This document shows, piece after piece, positions 17,654 to 30,177 of a stretch of DNA of 64,000 nt; positions within the stretch are counted from its first letter, which is position 1, and every line of letters starts with the position of its first letter. The notes beneath the pieces are model-generated. The model did no database searches, was not told the origin of the DNA, and saw nothing but the letters and a program-made list of their open reading frames with translations. Location: assembly GCA_024742705.1 (NCBI GenBank), contig JANSXZ010000013.1, positions 31,809 to 95,808 on the forward strand, given 5' to 3'. Source of the stretch: Paracoccaceae bacterium (GTDB lineage: Bacteria; Pseudomonadota; Alphaproteobacteria; Rhodobacterales; Rhodobacteraceae). A program made the translations under genes and the position numbers.

Positions 17654-18586
17654 ATGCGCATCGTTCGGGATTACCAATATCTGAAACCGGAAGATCGCGG
17701 CGCCAGCGTCGCGATCGGTAATTTTGATGGCGTCCATCTGGGCCATCAGTCGGTCATCGATCTGGCCCGCAGCGCCGCGCCCGATGCACCCTTGGGCATC
17801 CTCACGTTCGAGCCGCACCCCCGCGAATACTTCGCCCCACACAGCCCGCCTTTCCGCCTGATGGGTCGCGCCGCGCGCGCCAGCCGTTTGGAACGGCTGG
17901 GCGTCGACACGCTCTACGAGCTCAACTTCAACGCCGCCCTCGCCTCGCTCAGCCCCGAGGAATTTGCCCGCCGCGTGATCGCCGAAGGCCTCGGCCTGCG
18001 CCATGTGGTCGTGGGCGGGGATTTCTGTTTCGGCAAGGGCCGCAGCGGAACCGCCGCCGACCTTGCGCGCTTTGGCCAGCACTACGGGTTCGGAGTGACT
18101 ATGGCACCGCTTCTCGAAAGGTCCGATCGCACCGTGTCTTCCACAGCCATCCGAACCGCTCTCAGCCAGGGCCGCCCGCGCGAAGCGGCCGCCATGCTGG
18201 GCCACTGGCACCGCATCGAAGGCCGTGTGATCGGCGGCGAACAGCGCGGCCGCGAACTGGGCTATCCCACCGCCAACATGAGCATCGACGGCCTGCATCC
18301 GCCCGCCTTCGGCGTTTACGCGGTGCTGGTGCGCGTGATGGACGGCCCACACAAGGGCGAATACCACGGCGCGGCCTCGATGGGCGTGCGCCCGATGTTC
18401 GGTGAAAACCGCCCCAATCTCGAAACCTTCATCTTCGATTTCTCGGGCGATCTCTACGGCGCAACACTGTCGGTCGGCCTCGTCGAATACCTGCGCGCCG
18501 AAGAAAAGTTTGACAGCCTCGAAGCGCTGATCGCCCAGATGGACGCCGACTGCACCCGCGCTCGCGCGGTGCTGGACGCCCTGTGA
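17654..18586 (+). CDS. ribF: Bifunctional riboflavin kinase/FMN adenylyltransferase
   Basis: The 310-residue enzyme phosphorylates riboflavin to FMN and adenylates FMN to FAD. The N-terminal nucleotidyltransferase domain shows VAIGNFDGVHLGHQ and the SSTAIR motif at about residue 165. The C-terminal flavokinase domain has GRELGYPTANM and TFIFDFSGDLYG. Length and both domains are normal. Its stop overlaps the GTG start of the YcgN gene by 4 bases. Confidence 0.97.
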   Translation: MRIVRDYQYLKPEDRGASVAIGNFDGVHLGHQSVIDLARSAAPDAPLGILTFEPHPREYFAPHSPPFRLMGRAARASRLERLGVDTLYELNFNAALASLSPEEFARRVIAEGLGLRHVVVGGDFCFGKGRSGTAADLARFGQHYGFGVTMAPLLERSDRTVSSTAIRTALSQGRPREAAAMLGHWHRIEGRVIGGEQRGRELGYPTANMSIDGLHPPAFGVYAVLVRVMDGPHKGEYHGAASMGVRPMFGENRPNLETFIFDFSGDLYGATLSVGLVEYLRAEEKFDSLEALIAQMDADCTRARAVLDAL

Positions 18587-19053
18587 CCGATCCGATCGCG
18601 CGCAAGGGCCTGCGCCCGCGGTTCTGGGAAACCGTGCCGCTCGACCGCATGACCCGCAACGAATGGGAGGCCTTGTGCGACGGCTGCGGCAAATGCTGCC
18701 TCAACAAGCTGGAAGACGAAGACACCGGCGAGGTCGCGCTCACGCGGATCGCCTGCCGGCTGCTCGATGACAGCACCTGCCGCTGCGGGCAATACGAGAT
18801 CCGCCACCAGTTCGTTCCCGAATGCATCGTCCTGCGCCCGTCCAATCTCGACCGGCACGCCTACTGGATGCCCAAGACCTGCGCCTATCGGCTGCTGTGG
18901 GAAGGCAAACCCCTGTTCGATTGGCACCCGCTGGTGTCCGGCACCGACGAAACCGTCCACAGCGCCGGCGTTTCGGTTCAGGGCTGGACGGTGCCCGAAT
19001 ACGAGGTGCCGGAAGAAGAATGGGAAGACCACATCATCGAGGAGCCGACCTGA
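18583..19053 (+). CDS. YcgN/UPF0260 family cysteine cluster protein
   Basis: A 156-residue protein with the UPF0260 cysteine pattern: LCDGCGKCCLNKLEDEDTG near residue 30-50, then CRCGQYEIR, a further Cys in PECIVL and CAYRLLWEGKPL. The clustered Cys residues suggest a metal or Fe-S site; function is not established. It starts with GTG overlapping the ribF stop, and its own stop overlaps the next start by one base (TGATG), so translation is coupled on both sides. Confidence 0.9.
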   Translation: MTDPIARKGLRPRFWETVPLDRMTRNEWEALCDGCGKCCLNKLEDEDTGEVALTRIACRLLDDSTCRCGQYEIRHQFVPECIVLRPSNLDRHAYWMPKTCAYRLLWEGKPLFDWHPLVSGTDETVHSAGVSVQGWTVPEYEVPEEEWEDHIIEEPT

Positions 19054-20111
19054 TGTTCTTTGCCTCCGACAACGCGGGCCCCGCCCACCCCAGTGTGATC
19101 GACGCGGTGGTCGCGGCAAATACCGGCTATGCCGCCGCCTACGGATCCGATCCGCACATGGAGACGCTGCGCACGCGGTTGCGCACCCTCTTCGAGGCAC
19201 CCGACGCGGCGGTCTATCTGGTCGCGACCGGCACGGCGGCGAACGCCCTGGCGCTGGCCACGCTGGGCCAACCCTGGCAGACGATATTCTGCACCCCGGT
19301 CGCCCATATCTTCGAAGACGAATGCAACGCCCCCGAATTCTTTTCCGGCGGTACGAAACTGACCCAGATCGCCGGATCCGACAAAATGGACCCCGCAACC
19401 CTCGCGGCTGTGGTCGCCACCCAGGAAATGCGCGGCGTACATAGTCCCCAGCGCGGACCGCTGTCGCTGACGCAGGCCACCGAAAAGGGTCAGGTCTACA
19501 CCTGCGACGAGCTGGCCGCACTCACCTCCGTGGCCCGCGCGCATGATCTGCCGGTGCATATGGATGGCGCGCGTTTCGCCAATGCGCTGGTGAAGCTGGG
19601 CTGCAGCGCCGCCGAAATGACCTGGAAGGCCGGCATCGACGCCGTCAGCTTCGGCGGTACAAAGAACGGTCTGATGGGCGCCGAAGCGGTGATCTTCTTC
19701 GATCCGGCCCATGCCTGGGAGTTCGAACTGCGGCGCAAACGCGCGGCACACCTGTTTTCGAAACACCGGTATCTCTCGGCCCAGATCGCCGCCTATCTCG
19801 AAAACGACCTCTGGCTCAGGCTGGCGGCCGATGCCAATGCAAGGGCCACGCGCCTCGCCGCCTTGCTGCAACGCGCCGGCGCCCGCCTGACGGCTGCGCC
19901 CGATGCCAATATGGTCTTCGCGGAACTGCCCCGCGCCACCCATGCGGCTCTGAAATCCGGCGGCGCACAGTATCACCTCTGGAGCGGCACGCTCGAAGGC
20001 GACGATCCCGCGGCCCCGCTCGAGGCACGTTTCGTCTGCGACTGGTCGCTGCCCGACGCGGAACTCGCACGCTTCGCCGCTCTGCTCGACACCGTCGCCC
20101 AACCCGCATGA
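19053..20111 (+). CDS. Low-specificity L-threonine aldolase-like PLP enzyme (beta-eliminating lyase family)
   Basis: The 352-residue product belongs to the fold-type I PLP enzymes that cleave threonine or allo-threonine to glycine and acetaldehyde. Visible motifs are FASDNAGPAHPSV at the start, VATGTAANALAL, HMDGARFANA (PLP-interacting Asp) and SFGGTKNG with the Schiff-base Lys. The family also includes related hydroxy-amino-acid lyases, so specificity is not certain. It overlaps the YcgN stop by one base, ending the ribF-ycgN-lyase operon. Confidence 0.9.
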   Translation: MFFASDNAGPAHPSVIDAVVAANTGYAAAYGSDPHMETLRTRLRTLFEAPDAAVYLVATGTAANALALATLGQPWQTIFCTPVAHIFEDECNAPEFFSGGTKLTQIAGSDKMDPATLAAVVATQEMRGVHSPQRGPLSLTQATEKGQVYTCDELAALTSVARAHDLPVHMDGARFANALVKLGCSAAEMTWKAGIDAVSFGGTKNGLMGAEAVIFFDPAHAWEFELRRKRAAHLFSKHRYLSAQIAAYLENDLWLRLAADANARATRLAALLQRAGARLTAAPDANMVFAELPRATHAALKSGGAQYHLWSGTLEGDDPAAPLEARFVCDWSLPDAELARFAALLDTVAQPA

Positions 20112-20164
20112 TCCGCATGGCGGCGCCCGCCCGGATGGGCGGGCCAAACATCGTGTGACCCGCT

Positions 20165-20989
20165 TCAGCGGGTCTCCGCCGGGTCAGGCGCGTCCGCCGG
20201 GGCGGTGGCGAAATGCGCGCGCAGTTCGGCCGCCGTGGCGTCCGGGTGGGTGATCGGCACCATATGCCCCGCCCCGGGCACAACCCGGTTGCGCGCACCG
20301 GGGATGCGCCGCGCCAAACCGTCATTGACCACACCGATCACCCGCATCGTTTCGGATCCGCGCAACAACATCACAGGCATCGGCAGCCCCGCCAGAACGC
20401 CGGGCCGCAAAAATCCCTTGCTGTCGTCGATCAGCGCCGGGCCACAGGCGGGCACGATGTGAATGCCCCGCGTCATCGCGCGGCGCGAGCGTTCGGGCAC
20501 ATCGTCCCATTTGGTGCCATCGCCCCAGGCGCGGTTGAACAGGCGCGCCGCCAGAGGGTAATTCCGCGCCTCCATCGCGGCGGCATAATCCACCGCAACG
20601 GCATCATAGGCATCCACCGCGCCCGGATCGTCGCGCAGCGCCACGCTGAAGATCACCGGTTCGATCAATGTCAGGCTGCGCACCATATCGGGATGCACAA
20701 TCGCCAGCCGCAACGCCACCGAAGCCCCGAACGAATGGCCCACGACATCCATCGGTTCGCGCAGCAGCCCTGCCGCCGCATCGGTGACCAGGTCGTGGAA
20801 ATCGCCGGTTTCATCCCACATCGGGCTGCGTCCGTGGCTGGGCATGTCCATCGCCGTCACCGCGACACCGTCGCCCTCCATCGCCCGCGCAAGAGACTTC
20901 CACGCGCCCGAATGGGCCAGCGTGCAGTGCAGCGCCAGAACCTTTCGCGCGCCGGATCCGATCCGGGCGACATGCGGCTGAAATGTCAT
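20165..20989 (-). CDS. Alpha/beta hydrolase
   Basis: A 274-residue cytosolic alpha/beta-hydrolase. The oxyanion-hole region is LALHCTLAHSGAW, the DMPSHGRSP strand follows, and the nucleophile elbow is VVGHSFGASVALRLA (Ser in GHSFG). The C-terminal GAGHMVPITHP provides the catalytic His, and the acid is probably in the LLRGSETM region. Substrate unknown; the family includes esterases and C-C hydrolases. Its ATG at 20989 overlaps the stop of the upstream isomerase gene by 4 bases, so the two form an operon. Confidence 0.88.
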   Translation of the reverse strand: MTFQPHVARIGSGARKVLALHCTLAHSGAWKSLARAMEGDGVAVTAMDMPSHGRSPMWDETGDFHDLVTDAAAGLLREPMDVVGHSFGASVALRLAIVHPDMVRSLTLIEPVIFSVALRDDPGAVDAYDAVAVDYAAAMEARNYPLAARLFNRAWGDGTKWDDVPERSRRAMTRGIHIVPACGPALIDDSKGFLRPGVLAGLPMPVMLLRGSETMRVIGVVNDGLARRIPGARNRVVPGAGHMVPITHPDATAAELRAHFATAPADAPDPAETR

Positions 20990-21588
20990 GCCCCGGCGCC
21001 CGTCAGGTGGCGGTCGAGATCGTCCAGCCGGTCCTGCCCCCAGAATTTCGCACCATCGCCCGTGATGTAGAACGGCAGGCCGAACACGCCGGCGGCCACC
21101 GCCCGGTCCAGGTTTGCGCCATAGGTTTCCGCACCTGCAAGAAGGCCGCTGTCGGCCAGTTCGGGATCGAACCCCGCGGCGGACAGGCATTCGCGGATCA
21201 CGGAATCATCGGCCACATCGCGGTCTTCGGCCCAGCAGGCGCGGCACAGGTCGCGTACAAGCCGGCCCACATCGCCCCCGCCGGCCGCCTGCGCGGCAAT
21301 GATCGCATAGCCCGACGGCGCCGCGTTCGTGGGCCAATGCGCCGGGGCCAGGTTGAATGGCATGTTCCGGTTGGCCGCCTGGCGTTGCAAATCCTCGGCG
21401 CGGTAGCTCTGGCGCGCGGGATGACGCGCCGCCGGCGGCACACCGCCGGTTCGCGAGAAAAGCGCAATCGCATCGACCGGGCGATAGACGATGCCGGCAC
21501 CGTGGCGCGCGGCAATCTGTTCAAGGCGATCGTCGGCCAGGTAGGTGTAGGGCGATATCGCCGTCATGTAATAGTCGATGCTGTGCAT
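20986..21588 (-). CDS. 2-hydroxychromene-2-carboxylate isomerase family protein (DsbA/kappa-GST fold)
   Basis: The 200-residue product opens with IDYYMTAISPYTYLADDRLEQIA, the thioredoxin-fold start of HCCA isomerases, where a Ser binds glutathione. GVFGLPFYITGDGAKFWGQDRLDDL near the end is the family's cis-Pro and C-terminal motif. The prototype acts in naphthalene degradation with glutathione, but no such pathway is visible and the true substrate is unknown. Operon with the alpha/beta hydrolase. A second member of the same family lies at about 52.4-53.1 kb. Confidence 0.9.
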   Translation of the reverse strand: MHSIDYYMTAISPYTYLADDRLEQIAARHGAGIVYRPVDAIALFSRTGGVPPAARHPARQSYRAEDLQRQAANRNMPFNLAPAHWPTNAAPSGYAIIAAQAAGGGDVGRLVRDLCRACWAEDRDVADDSVIRECLSAAGFDPELADSGLLAGAETYGANLDRAVAAGVFGLPFYITGDGAKFWGQDRLDDLDRHLTGAGA

Positions 21589-21642
21589 TGCGTCGCGCGC
21601 TCCCGGCTTGCTGTTTGCCTGACGGTAAGGCCGTGGTAAGCG

Positions 21643-21668
21643 GTGTCAACGTTACGAATCCGTGACAC
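21643..21668. promoter_or_regulatory. Inverted repeat upstream of prs
   Basis: GTGTCA and TGACAC arms separated by 14 bases lie about 40-60 bases before the prs start, in the divergent interval between the isomerase gene and prs. Size and place would suit an operator. The promoter elements are not clear. Confidence 0.3.
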
Positions 21669-21704
21669 TGTAAACGACCGCAAGCTTCGGGGAACACAAA
21701 AGCC

Positions 21705-22724
21705 ATGCCACTCATCCAGGACCCAAAGCTGATCGCAGGAAACGCAAACCGCCCGCTGGCTCAGGCCATAGCCCGCCGCATGACGTTGCATCGCGGGATG
21801 CAGGTGGGTCTGGTCGATGCGCGGGTTGAACGCTTCAATGACGGCGAGATCTTTGTCGAGGTTTTCGAGAACGTGCGCGGCGAGGACATGTTCATCGTCC
21901 AGCCCACATCGAACCCGGCCAACGACAACCTGATGGAACTGCTGATCATGGCCGATGCGCTGCGGCGGTCGTCGGCGGCGCGGATCACCGCGGTTCTGCC
22001 CTATTTCGGCTATGCCCGCCAGGACCGGCGCACCAAGGCGCGCACGCCGATCACCGCAAAACTGGTGGCCAACATGATCGTGGAATCCGGGATCGAGCGG
22101 GTTCTGACAATGGATCTGCACGCGGCCCAGATCCAGGGGTTTTTCGATATTCCCGTCGACAATCTTTATGCGTCGCCGATCTTTGCGCTGGATGTCCGCG
22201 CCCAGTTTCGCGGGCGCATGGACGAATTGATGGTCGTATCGCCCGATGTCGGCGGCGTGGCGCGGGCGCGCGAATTGGCCAAGCGGGTCAACGCGCCGCT
22301 GTCGATCGTCGACAAGCGCCGCGAGACCCCCGGTGAAGTCGCCGAGATGACCGTCATCGGCGATGTCGCGGGCAAGATCTGCCTGATCGTCGACGATATG
22401 TGCGACACCGCCGGAACCCTGTGCAAGGCGGCGGAACTTTTGATGGAGTACGGCGCCAAGGAGGTGCACGCCTATATCTCGCACGGCGTTCTGAGCGGCC
22501 CCGCCGTTGAAAGGGTTACGAATTCGGTGATGAAATCGCTGGTTATCACGGATTCGATCTCGCCCACCGAGGCAACGCGCAGCGCGCCGAACATCCGCAT
22601 CGTGCCCACTGCCCCCCTCTTTGCCCAGGCGATCCTGAACATCTGGAACGGCACGTCGGTGTCATCGCTGTTCGAGGCCAACACTCTGACCCCGATCTAC
22701 GAATCGCTCTACGCCGAAGACTAG
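21705..22724 (+). CDS. prs: Ribose-phosphate pyrophosphokinase (PRPP synthetase)
   Basis: A 339-residue class I PRPP synthetase that makes PRPP from ribose-5-phosphate and ATP for nucleotide, His and Trp synthesis. The flexible ATP loop [12 protein letters not shown], the [18 protein letters not shown] region and the PRPP-binding [15 protein letters not shown] are all present. The length is slightly above the common 310-320 residues because of a longer N-terminus. It is divergent from the isomerase-hydrolase operon and convergent with the lectin gene. Confidence 0.97.
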   Translation: MPLIQDPKLIAGNANRPLAQAIARRMTLHRGMQVGLVDARVERFNDGEIFVEVFENVRGEDMFIVQPTSNPANDNLMELLIMADALRRSSAARITAVLPYFGYARQDRRTKARTPITAKLVANMIVESGIERVLTMDLHAAQIQGFFDIPVDNLYASPIFALDVRAQFRGRMDELMVVSPDVGGVARARELAKRVNAPLSIVDKRRETPGEVAEMTVIGDVAGKICLIVDDMCDTAGTLCKAAELLMEYGAKEVHAYISHGVLSGPAVERVTNSVMKSLVITDSISPTEATRSAPNIRIVPTAPLFAQAILNIWNGTSVSSLFEANTLTPIYESLYAED

Positions 22725-22736
22725 GCGCGCGGGCCG

Positions 22737-23093
22737 CTAGACATCCCACCTTTCGTCGTCGGGCAGTTCACCAATGGCCATCCAGTCGGCGCGGATGCGC
22801 GCAACGCGGCTGTCGTCCCAGGTGCGGAACACCAGAACAAAGCCATGTTTGGTGATGGCGTCCGTCGTCAGATCGGCGCGGATGTAGGGTTCGGTCGCCA
22901 TGTCGATCAGCCCCATATGCGCGTGCACCACCGGAGGCCGCATGAAACTGGCCGAAAACCGGACCTTCGCGCGGATCTCGCGCGGGCCATGCCCGGTCCA
23001 CATCTCGCCATCGGTTTCGTAATGGGCAAACACGGTTTTCTGCCCCTGGTCGATCCCCAGAAGGGGCCCCGAAAGTCGCTGCATCGCCAACAT
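22737..23093 (-). CDS. H-type lectin domain protein
   Basis: A 118-residue protein without signal peptide. Its body matches the H-type lectin fold: VRFSASFMRPPVVHAHMGLIDM early, then a C-terminal HGFVLVFRTWDDSRVARIRADWMAIG, with the conserved F-x-T-W-x-D-(S/T) and W-x-A-x-G segments. H-type lectins (discoidin/snail agglutinin type) bind GalNAc as trimers; whether this one does is unknown. It lies downstream of atpC on the same strand but beyond the atp terminator. The ATG at 23093 is chosen; 23084 is an alternative. Confidence 0.78.
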   Translation of the reverse strand: MLAMQRLSGPLLGIDQGQKTVFAHYETDGEMWTGHGPREIRAKVRFSASFMRPPVVHAHMGLIDMATEPYIRADLTTDAITKHGFVLVFRTWDDSRVARIRADWMAIGELPDDERWDV

Positions 23094-23141
23094 CCATCTG
23101 CTTTGGCATCAGGTTGCACGGGCGGGCCGCCTGCGGGCAAC

Positions 23142-23170
23142 AAAAAACGGCTCCGGATAACCGGAGCCGT
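23142..23170 (-). terminator. Rho-independent terminator of the atpHAGDC operon
   Basis: A 9-bp stem (CGGCTCCGG with CCGGAGCCG) and 4-base loop followed on the minus strand by six T residues, 25 bases past the atpC stop. Confidence 0.9.
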
Positions 23171-23194
23171 CGAAACCGCCGCCGGGTGGCGCGG

Positions 23195-23632
23195 TCAGAG
23201 GTTGGGCTGTTTTGCCGCCAATCCGATTTCGTCGCCCACGGCAACCATATCGGAAAGCAGCTTCACCGCGTCATCCACCGGGCCGGGTTCGTTCTGAAAG
23301 TTCGCCTTGGCCTGGTCATAGCGGCTCTGGGCTTCGGCCATCAGGCTGTCCATGTCGGCCTGGGTGATGGTGCTGCGCGGGATCGCGCGTTCGGCCAGCA
23401 CCGAAATACCTTCGGGGCTGATCTCGGCAAAGCCACCGGATACGACATACTCGGTCACACCGTCATTGGCTTCGGCCTTCAGAAGGCCGGGCCGCAGCGT
23501 GGTGATGACTGGCGCGTGATCGGGCATGGCGGTCATGTCGCCATCCGCCCCCGGGATGCTCACCGATTTCACCGCGTGGCTTGCCAGGCTGCGCTCGGGG
23601 CTGACCAGATCGAATTGAATGGTGTCTGCCAT
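23195..23632 (-). CDS. atpC: F1Fo ATP synthase epsilon subunit
   Basis: A 145-residue epsilon subunit of the F1 central stalk. The N-terminal beta-sandwich begins [12 protein letters not shown] and includes [25 protein letters not shown]. The C-terminal helical part is present. It is the last gene of atpHAGDC and is followed by a strong terminator. The gap to atpD is 64 bases. Confidence 0.96.
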   Translation of the reverse strand: MADTIQFDLVSPERSLASHAVKSVSIPGADGDMTAMPDHAPVITTLRPGLLKAEANDGVTEYVVSGGFAEISPEGISVLAERAIPRSTITQADMDSLMAEAQSRYDQAKANFQNEPGPVDDAVKLLSDMVAVGDEIGLAAKQPNL

Positions 23633-23696
23633 TGATGTGTTTCCTCACAAGCAGGCCACCCGCCCGGATCTTCTGACCGGTCGGGTGGCGCGGGGA

Positions 23697-26016
<2,320 letters not shown>

Positions 26017-26030
26017 TGCCTTATCTCTCC

Positions 26031-27569
<1,539 letters not shown>

Positions 27570-28136
27570 TTATCCGACCTCTTTCATTGCATTCTGGAGG
27601 GAGTCGAGCTTGGAACGGATCGAGGTATCGATCATTTTCGAGCCCACTTTTACGACAAGACCGCCGATGAGGCTTTCATCGACGGCGGCATTGATGGTGA
27701 CGTCTTTTCCGACCGACGCCGACAGCACCGCAGCCAGCTTGTCGGATTGTTCCGCGGTCAGCGCCTGCGCGCTGGTCACATCGGCGGTGACCTGGCCCCG
27801 GGCCTCGGCGATCTGCGCGCGCAGCGCGGTCAGCAACTGCGGCAGAACGAACAGGCGGCGTTTGTCGGCCATCAGCGACAGCGCGTTGGCCAGAACGGTA
27901 TCAAGCCCCATGCGGGCGGCGATCTCGGTGATCGCGCCGCGCTGTTCCGACCGCGCGATGACCGGCGACGAAATCAGATCCCTGAGGTCGGCGCTTTCGG
28001 CGAGGGCGGTGGCCAGGTCGTTGACACCGGCTTCCAGCCCGTCGAGGTTGTTGTTGTCCTGCGCAATCTCGAAGATTGCCGTGGCATAGCGTTCCGCGAT
28101 GCCTGTGGAAATCGAAGCCGGTTCTGACACGTCCAC
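27570..28136 (-). CDS. atpH: F1Fo ATP synthase delta subunit
   Basis: The 188-residue peripheral-stalk subunit (OSCP homologue), first gene of atpHAGDC. It begins ISTGIAERYATAIFEIAQD and ends with the conserved IGGLVVKVGSKMIDTSIRSKLDSL segment. The Fo genes are not in this window, as expected for alphaproteobacteria, which keep them at a separate locus. Confidence 0.96.
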   Translation of the reverse strand: MDVSEPASISTGIAERYATAIFEIAQDNNNLDGLEAGVNDLATALAESADLRDLISSPVIARSEQRGAITEIAARMGLDTVLANALSLMADKRRLFVLPQLLTALRAQIAEARGQVTADVTSAQALTAEQSDKLAAVLSASVGKDVTINAAVDESLIGGLVVKVGSKMIDTSIRSKLDSLQNAMKEVG

Positions 28137-28473
28137 CCTTCCGATAAATGGCCCCCAGCGGACTGTGGGGCGCGTTGGATCGCCTTGAAAGGCTCAAGGC
28201 GTCAAAATCAGCGACGATGTAACAGAGCGTTACCAACCCCGCAACATGCTATAGCGGTAACACGGAAATAGACTGCGCCATGTAAAAAAGGGCTTTGGCG
28301 TCCCTGCGACCCTTTGTGTCGCAGGGATTTCGGGAAATTTGCGGCCGGTTTGCGCATCCCGGACGAATCCCGGCGCCGCGATGCAGCACAGCACCGCCCG
28401 CACGGGCCCGCGATTTCGGCAAATGCAAATCGCGCGACAAGGTGCGCGGGGGGGGGGCGCTCGCCGGGTGTGC
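28137..28473. other. Intergenic region upstream of the atp operon
   Basis: About 337 bases between the atpH start and the stop of the aldolase gene, both on the minus strand. It should contain the atp promoter. Visible structure is a GTAAC-N5-GTTAC inverted repeat near 28219, a related GGTAAC word at 28256, A/T-rich tracts near 28260-28290, and a run of ten G at 28448-28457. I see no coding frame with a convincing start. Confidence 0.5.
28219..28233. promoter_or_regulatory. GTAAC-N5-GTTAC inverted repeat before atpH
   Basis: A perfect 5-bp inverted repeat 83-97 bases before the atpH start codon, with a partial third copy (GGTAAC) about 23 bases further upstream at 28256. It could be an operator for a dimeric regulator of the F1 operon. 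No regulator is identified. Confidence 0.35.
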
Positions 28474-29301
28474 CTAAAGATCGTGACCGGGATTGGCACG
28501 CCGCAGTTTGCGCATCAGCCCCGGCCAGACCAGGTTGTCACCCGATCCGGGGGTAAACGCCCCACCCGCCTGCGCCGCGACCAGATCGGCCATGTCCTGC
28601 GGTTCTTCGTGCAGATGCTCGGCCCCACCGGCCGCCTGGGCCAGGATCTGGGTCTTGCAGGCGTTTTCCAGGAAATACATCCGCAGAAACGCCAGCGCGC
28701 AATTCGCTCCCACCGTCAGCGTGCCGTGGTTGCGCAGCATCAACAGGTTCTTTTCGCCCAGATCGTTGACGATGCGCGCGCGCTCGTCGAGGTTCAGCGC
28801 GATGCCTTCATAGTCGTGATAGGCCAGATCGTTGTTCACGATCATCGAAAACTGCGTATAGCGGCGCAGGCCTTCCTTTTGCACCGAAACGGCGACACCA
28901 TAGGGCGTGTGCACATGGATCACGCAGCCGGCGTCGTGGCGCGCCGCATGGATCGCGGAATGGATGGTGAAGCCCGCCGGATTGATGAAATAAGGCGTCT
29001 CCTGGCAGATGTTGCCATCCAGATCGATCTTCACAAGCGACGAAGCCGTCATTTCATCGAACATCAGGCCGTAGGGGTTGATCAGGAAACGCTCCTGGCC
29101 GTCCTCGTCGGGCAGACGCACCGAAATATGGGTGAACACCAGATCGGTCCACCCGTGCAGGGCACACAACCGGTAGGTGGCCGCGAGATCGCAGCGCAAC
29201 TGCCATTCGGCCGGCGAAACGCTGTCCTTGACGCTGGTCAGCGTCGCCGGGTCGGGGATGTCGAAGCCCACAGGGCGCTGCACCGCGGATTGGTCGTTCA
29301 T
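28474..29301 (-). CDS. Class II aldolase/adducin family protein
   Basis: A 275-residue protein with the class II aldolase/adducin fold. CDLAATYRLCALHGWTDLVFTHISVRLP is the N-terminal motif; the zinc-binding histidines are in VIHVHTPYGVAVS and MLRNHGTLTVG. The conserved INPYGLMFDEM is also present. The family includes L-fuculose-1-phosphate aldolase-like enzymes and decarboxylase-like proteins; this longer, adducin-like form has no assigned substrate. The ATG at 29301 follows an excellent GGGAGG site. Confidence 0.9.
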   Translation of the reverse strand: MNDQSAVQRPVGFDIPDPATLTSVKDSVSPAEWQLRCDLAATYRLCALHGWTDLVFTHISVRLPDEDGQERFLINPYGLMFDEMTASSLVKIDLDGNICQETPYFINPAGFTIHSAIHAARHDAGCVIHVHTPYGVAVSVQKEGLRRYTQFSMIVNNDLAYHDYEGIALNLDERARIVNDLGEKNLLMLRNHGTLTVGANCALAFLRMYFLENACKTQILAQAAGGAEHLHEEPQDMADLVAAQAGGAFTPGSGDNLVWPGLMRKLRRANPGHDL

Positions 29302-29373
29302 GGTTGTGATCCTCCCTTTTGTGCGGCGAGTATAGACACAGCGCAACGGCGAGGTCCAACCGCATGTCGGACG

Positions 29374-30114
29374 TCACACCGGGGTTGCGGTGGGTTTGGG
29401 CACCAGCGCCTCGATCGGGCTGCGCTGGGGGCTGCGCTGCACCCTGCCCTTGGGCGGATAGACCAGTTTGCTCGCCTCGACCATGAACACGCCGCCGGCC
29501 ACCACCGCCGGCATCGCGCGGCCGATCTTTTCGAACATGCCGGCCGCCTGCATCCAGACCTTGCGGTCCGACGGAAACTGGTACAGCGCCGACCGGTGCC
29601 TTTCGGGCAGGAACTGATGCTTGCGCAGCTGGGTTTCGAGCTGGCTCATGGAATAGGGCCGCCCGAAACCGAACGGCGTGCGGTCCGAACGCGACCACAG
29701 CCCGGCGCGGTTGGGCACCACAAACACCACCTTGCCGCCCGGCCCCAACGCCCGCCAGCATTCTTCGAGCAGATCCGAAGGCCGTTCCGAGGTTTCCAGC
29801 CCGTGCAGCACGACCAGCTTGTCGATATGCCCGGTCTCGACCGGCCACAGCGTTTCCTCGCACAGCACCGACACATTGGGCAGTTGCGGCGGCCACGGCA
29901 TCACCCCCTGCGGGCCGGGCATCAGCGCCAGAACCCGCCGCGCATCGCCCAGAAACGGCCGCAACAACGGCGCGGCAAAGCCGAAGCCGGCCACCGTCTG
30001 GCCCTTGGCCTCGGGCCAGAGCTCCAGAAGACGGCCGCGCACGGCGGCCTGTGCCGCGCGGCCCAGCGGGCTGCGGTAGTAGAAGTTTCGCAGATCCTGC
30101 ACGTCGAGATGCAT
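29374..30114 (-). CDS. Class I SAM-dependent methyltransferase
   Basis: A 246-residue protein of the methyltransferase_11 type. The visible parts are a modified SAM loop ([16 protein letters not shown]), [42 protein letters not shown] (the post-II motif region) and a C-terminal region unlike known small-molecule methyltransferases. The substrate is unknown. In related bacteria a gene of this type lies next to gloB, as here: the two are divergent with only 63 bases between them, so they share a promoter region. Confidence 0.86.
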   Translation of the reverse strand: MHLDVQDLRNFYYRSPLGRAAQAAVRGRLLELWPEAKGQTVAGFGFAAPLLRPFLGDARRVLALMPGPQGVMPWPPQLPNVSVLCEETLWPVETGHIDKLVVLHGLETSERPSDLLEECWRALGPGGKVVFVVPNRAGLWSRSDRTPFGFGRPYSMSQLETQLRKHQFLPERHRSALYQFPSDRKVWMQAAGMFEKIGRAMPAVVAGGVFMVEASKLVYPPKGRVQRSPQRSPIEALVPKPTATPV

Positions 30115-30177
30115 TGCGGCTCTCCGTCCGATCGGTCACTCTGTGGATGGAACTTAACAGCGAAAGGGCGAAAGACC

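Noticed and set aside
28448..28457. Run of ten G as a phase-variation switch
   Set aside because: It lies outside coding sequence, downstream of the aldolase stop and far from the atpH start, so slippage would not shift a frame or an obvious promoter spacer.
28339..30177. Upstream extension of gloB as one long protein
   Set aside because: It runs antisense through the aldolase and methyltransferase genes. Glyoxalase II begins at 30178.
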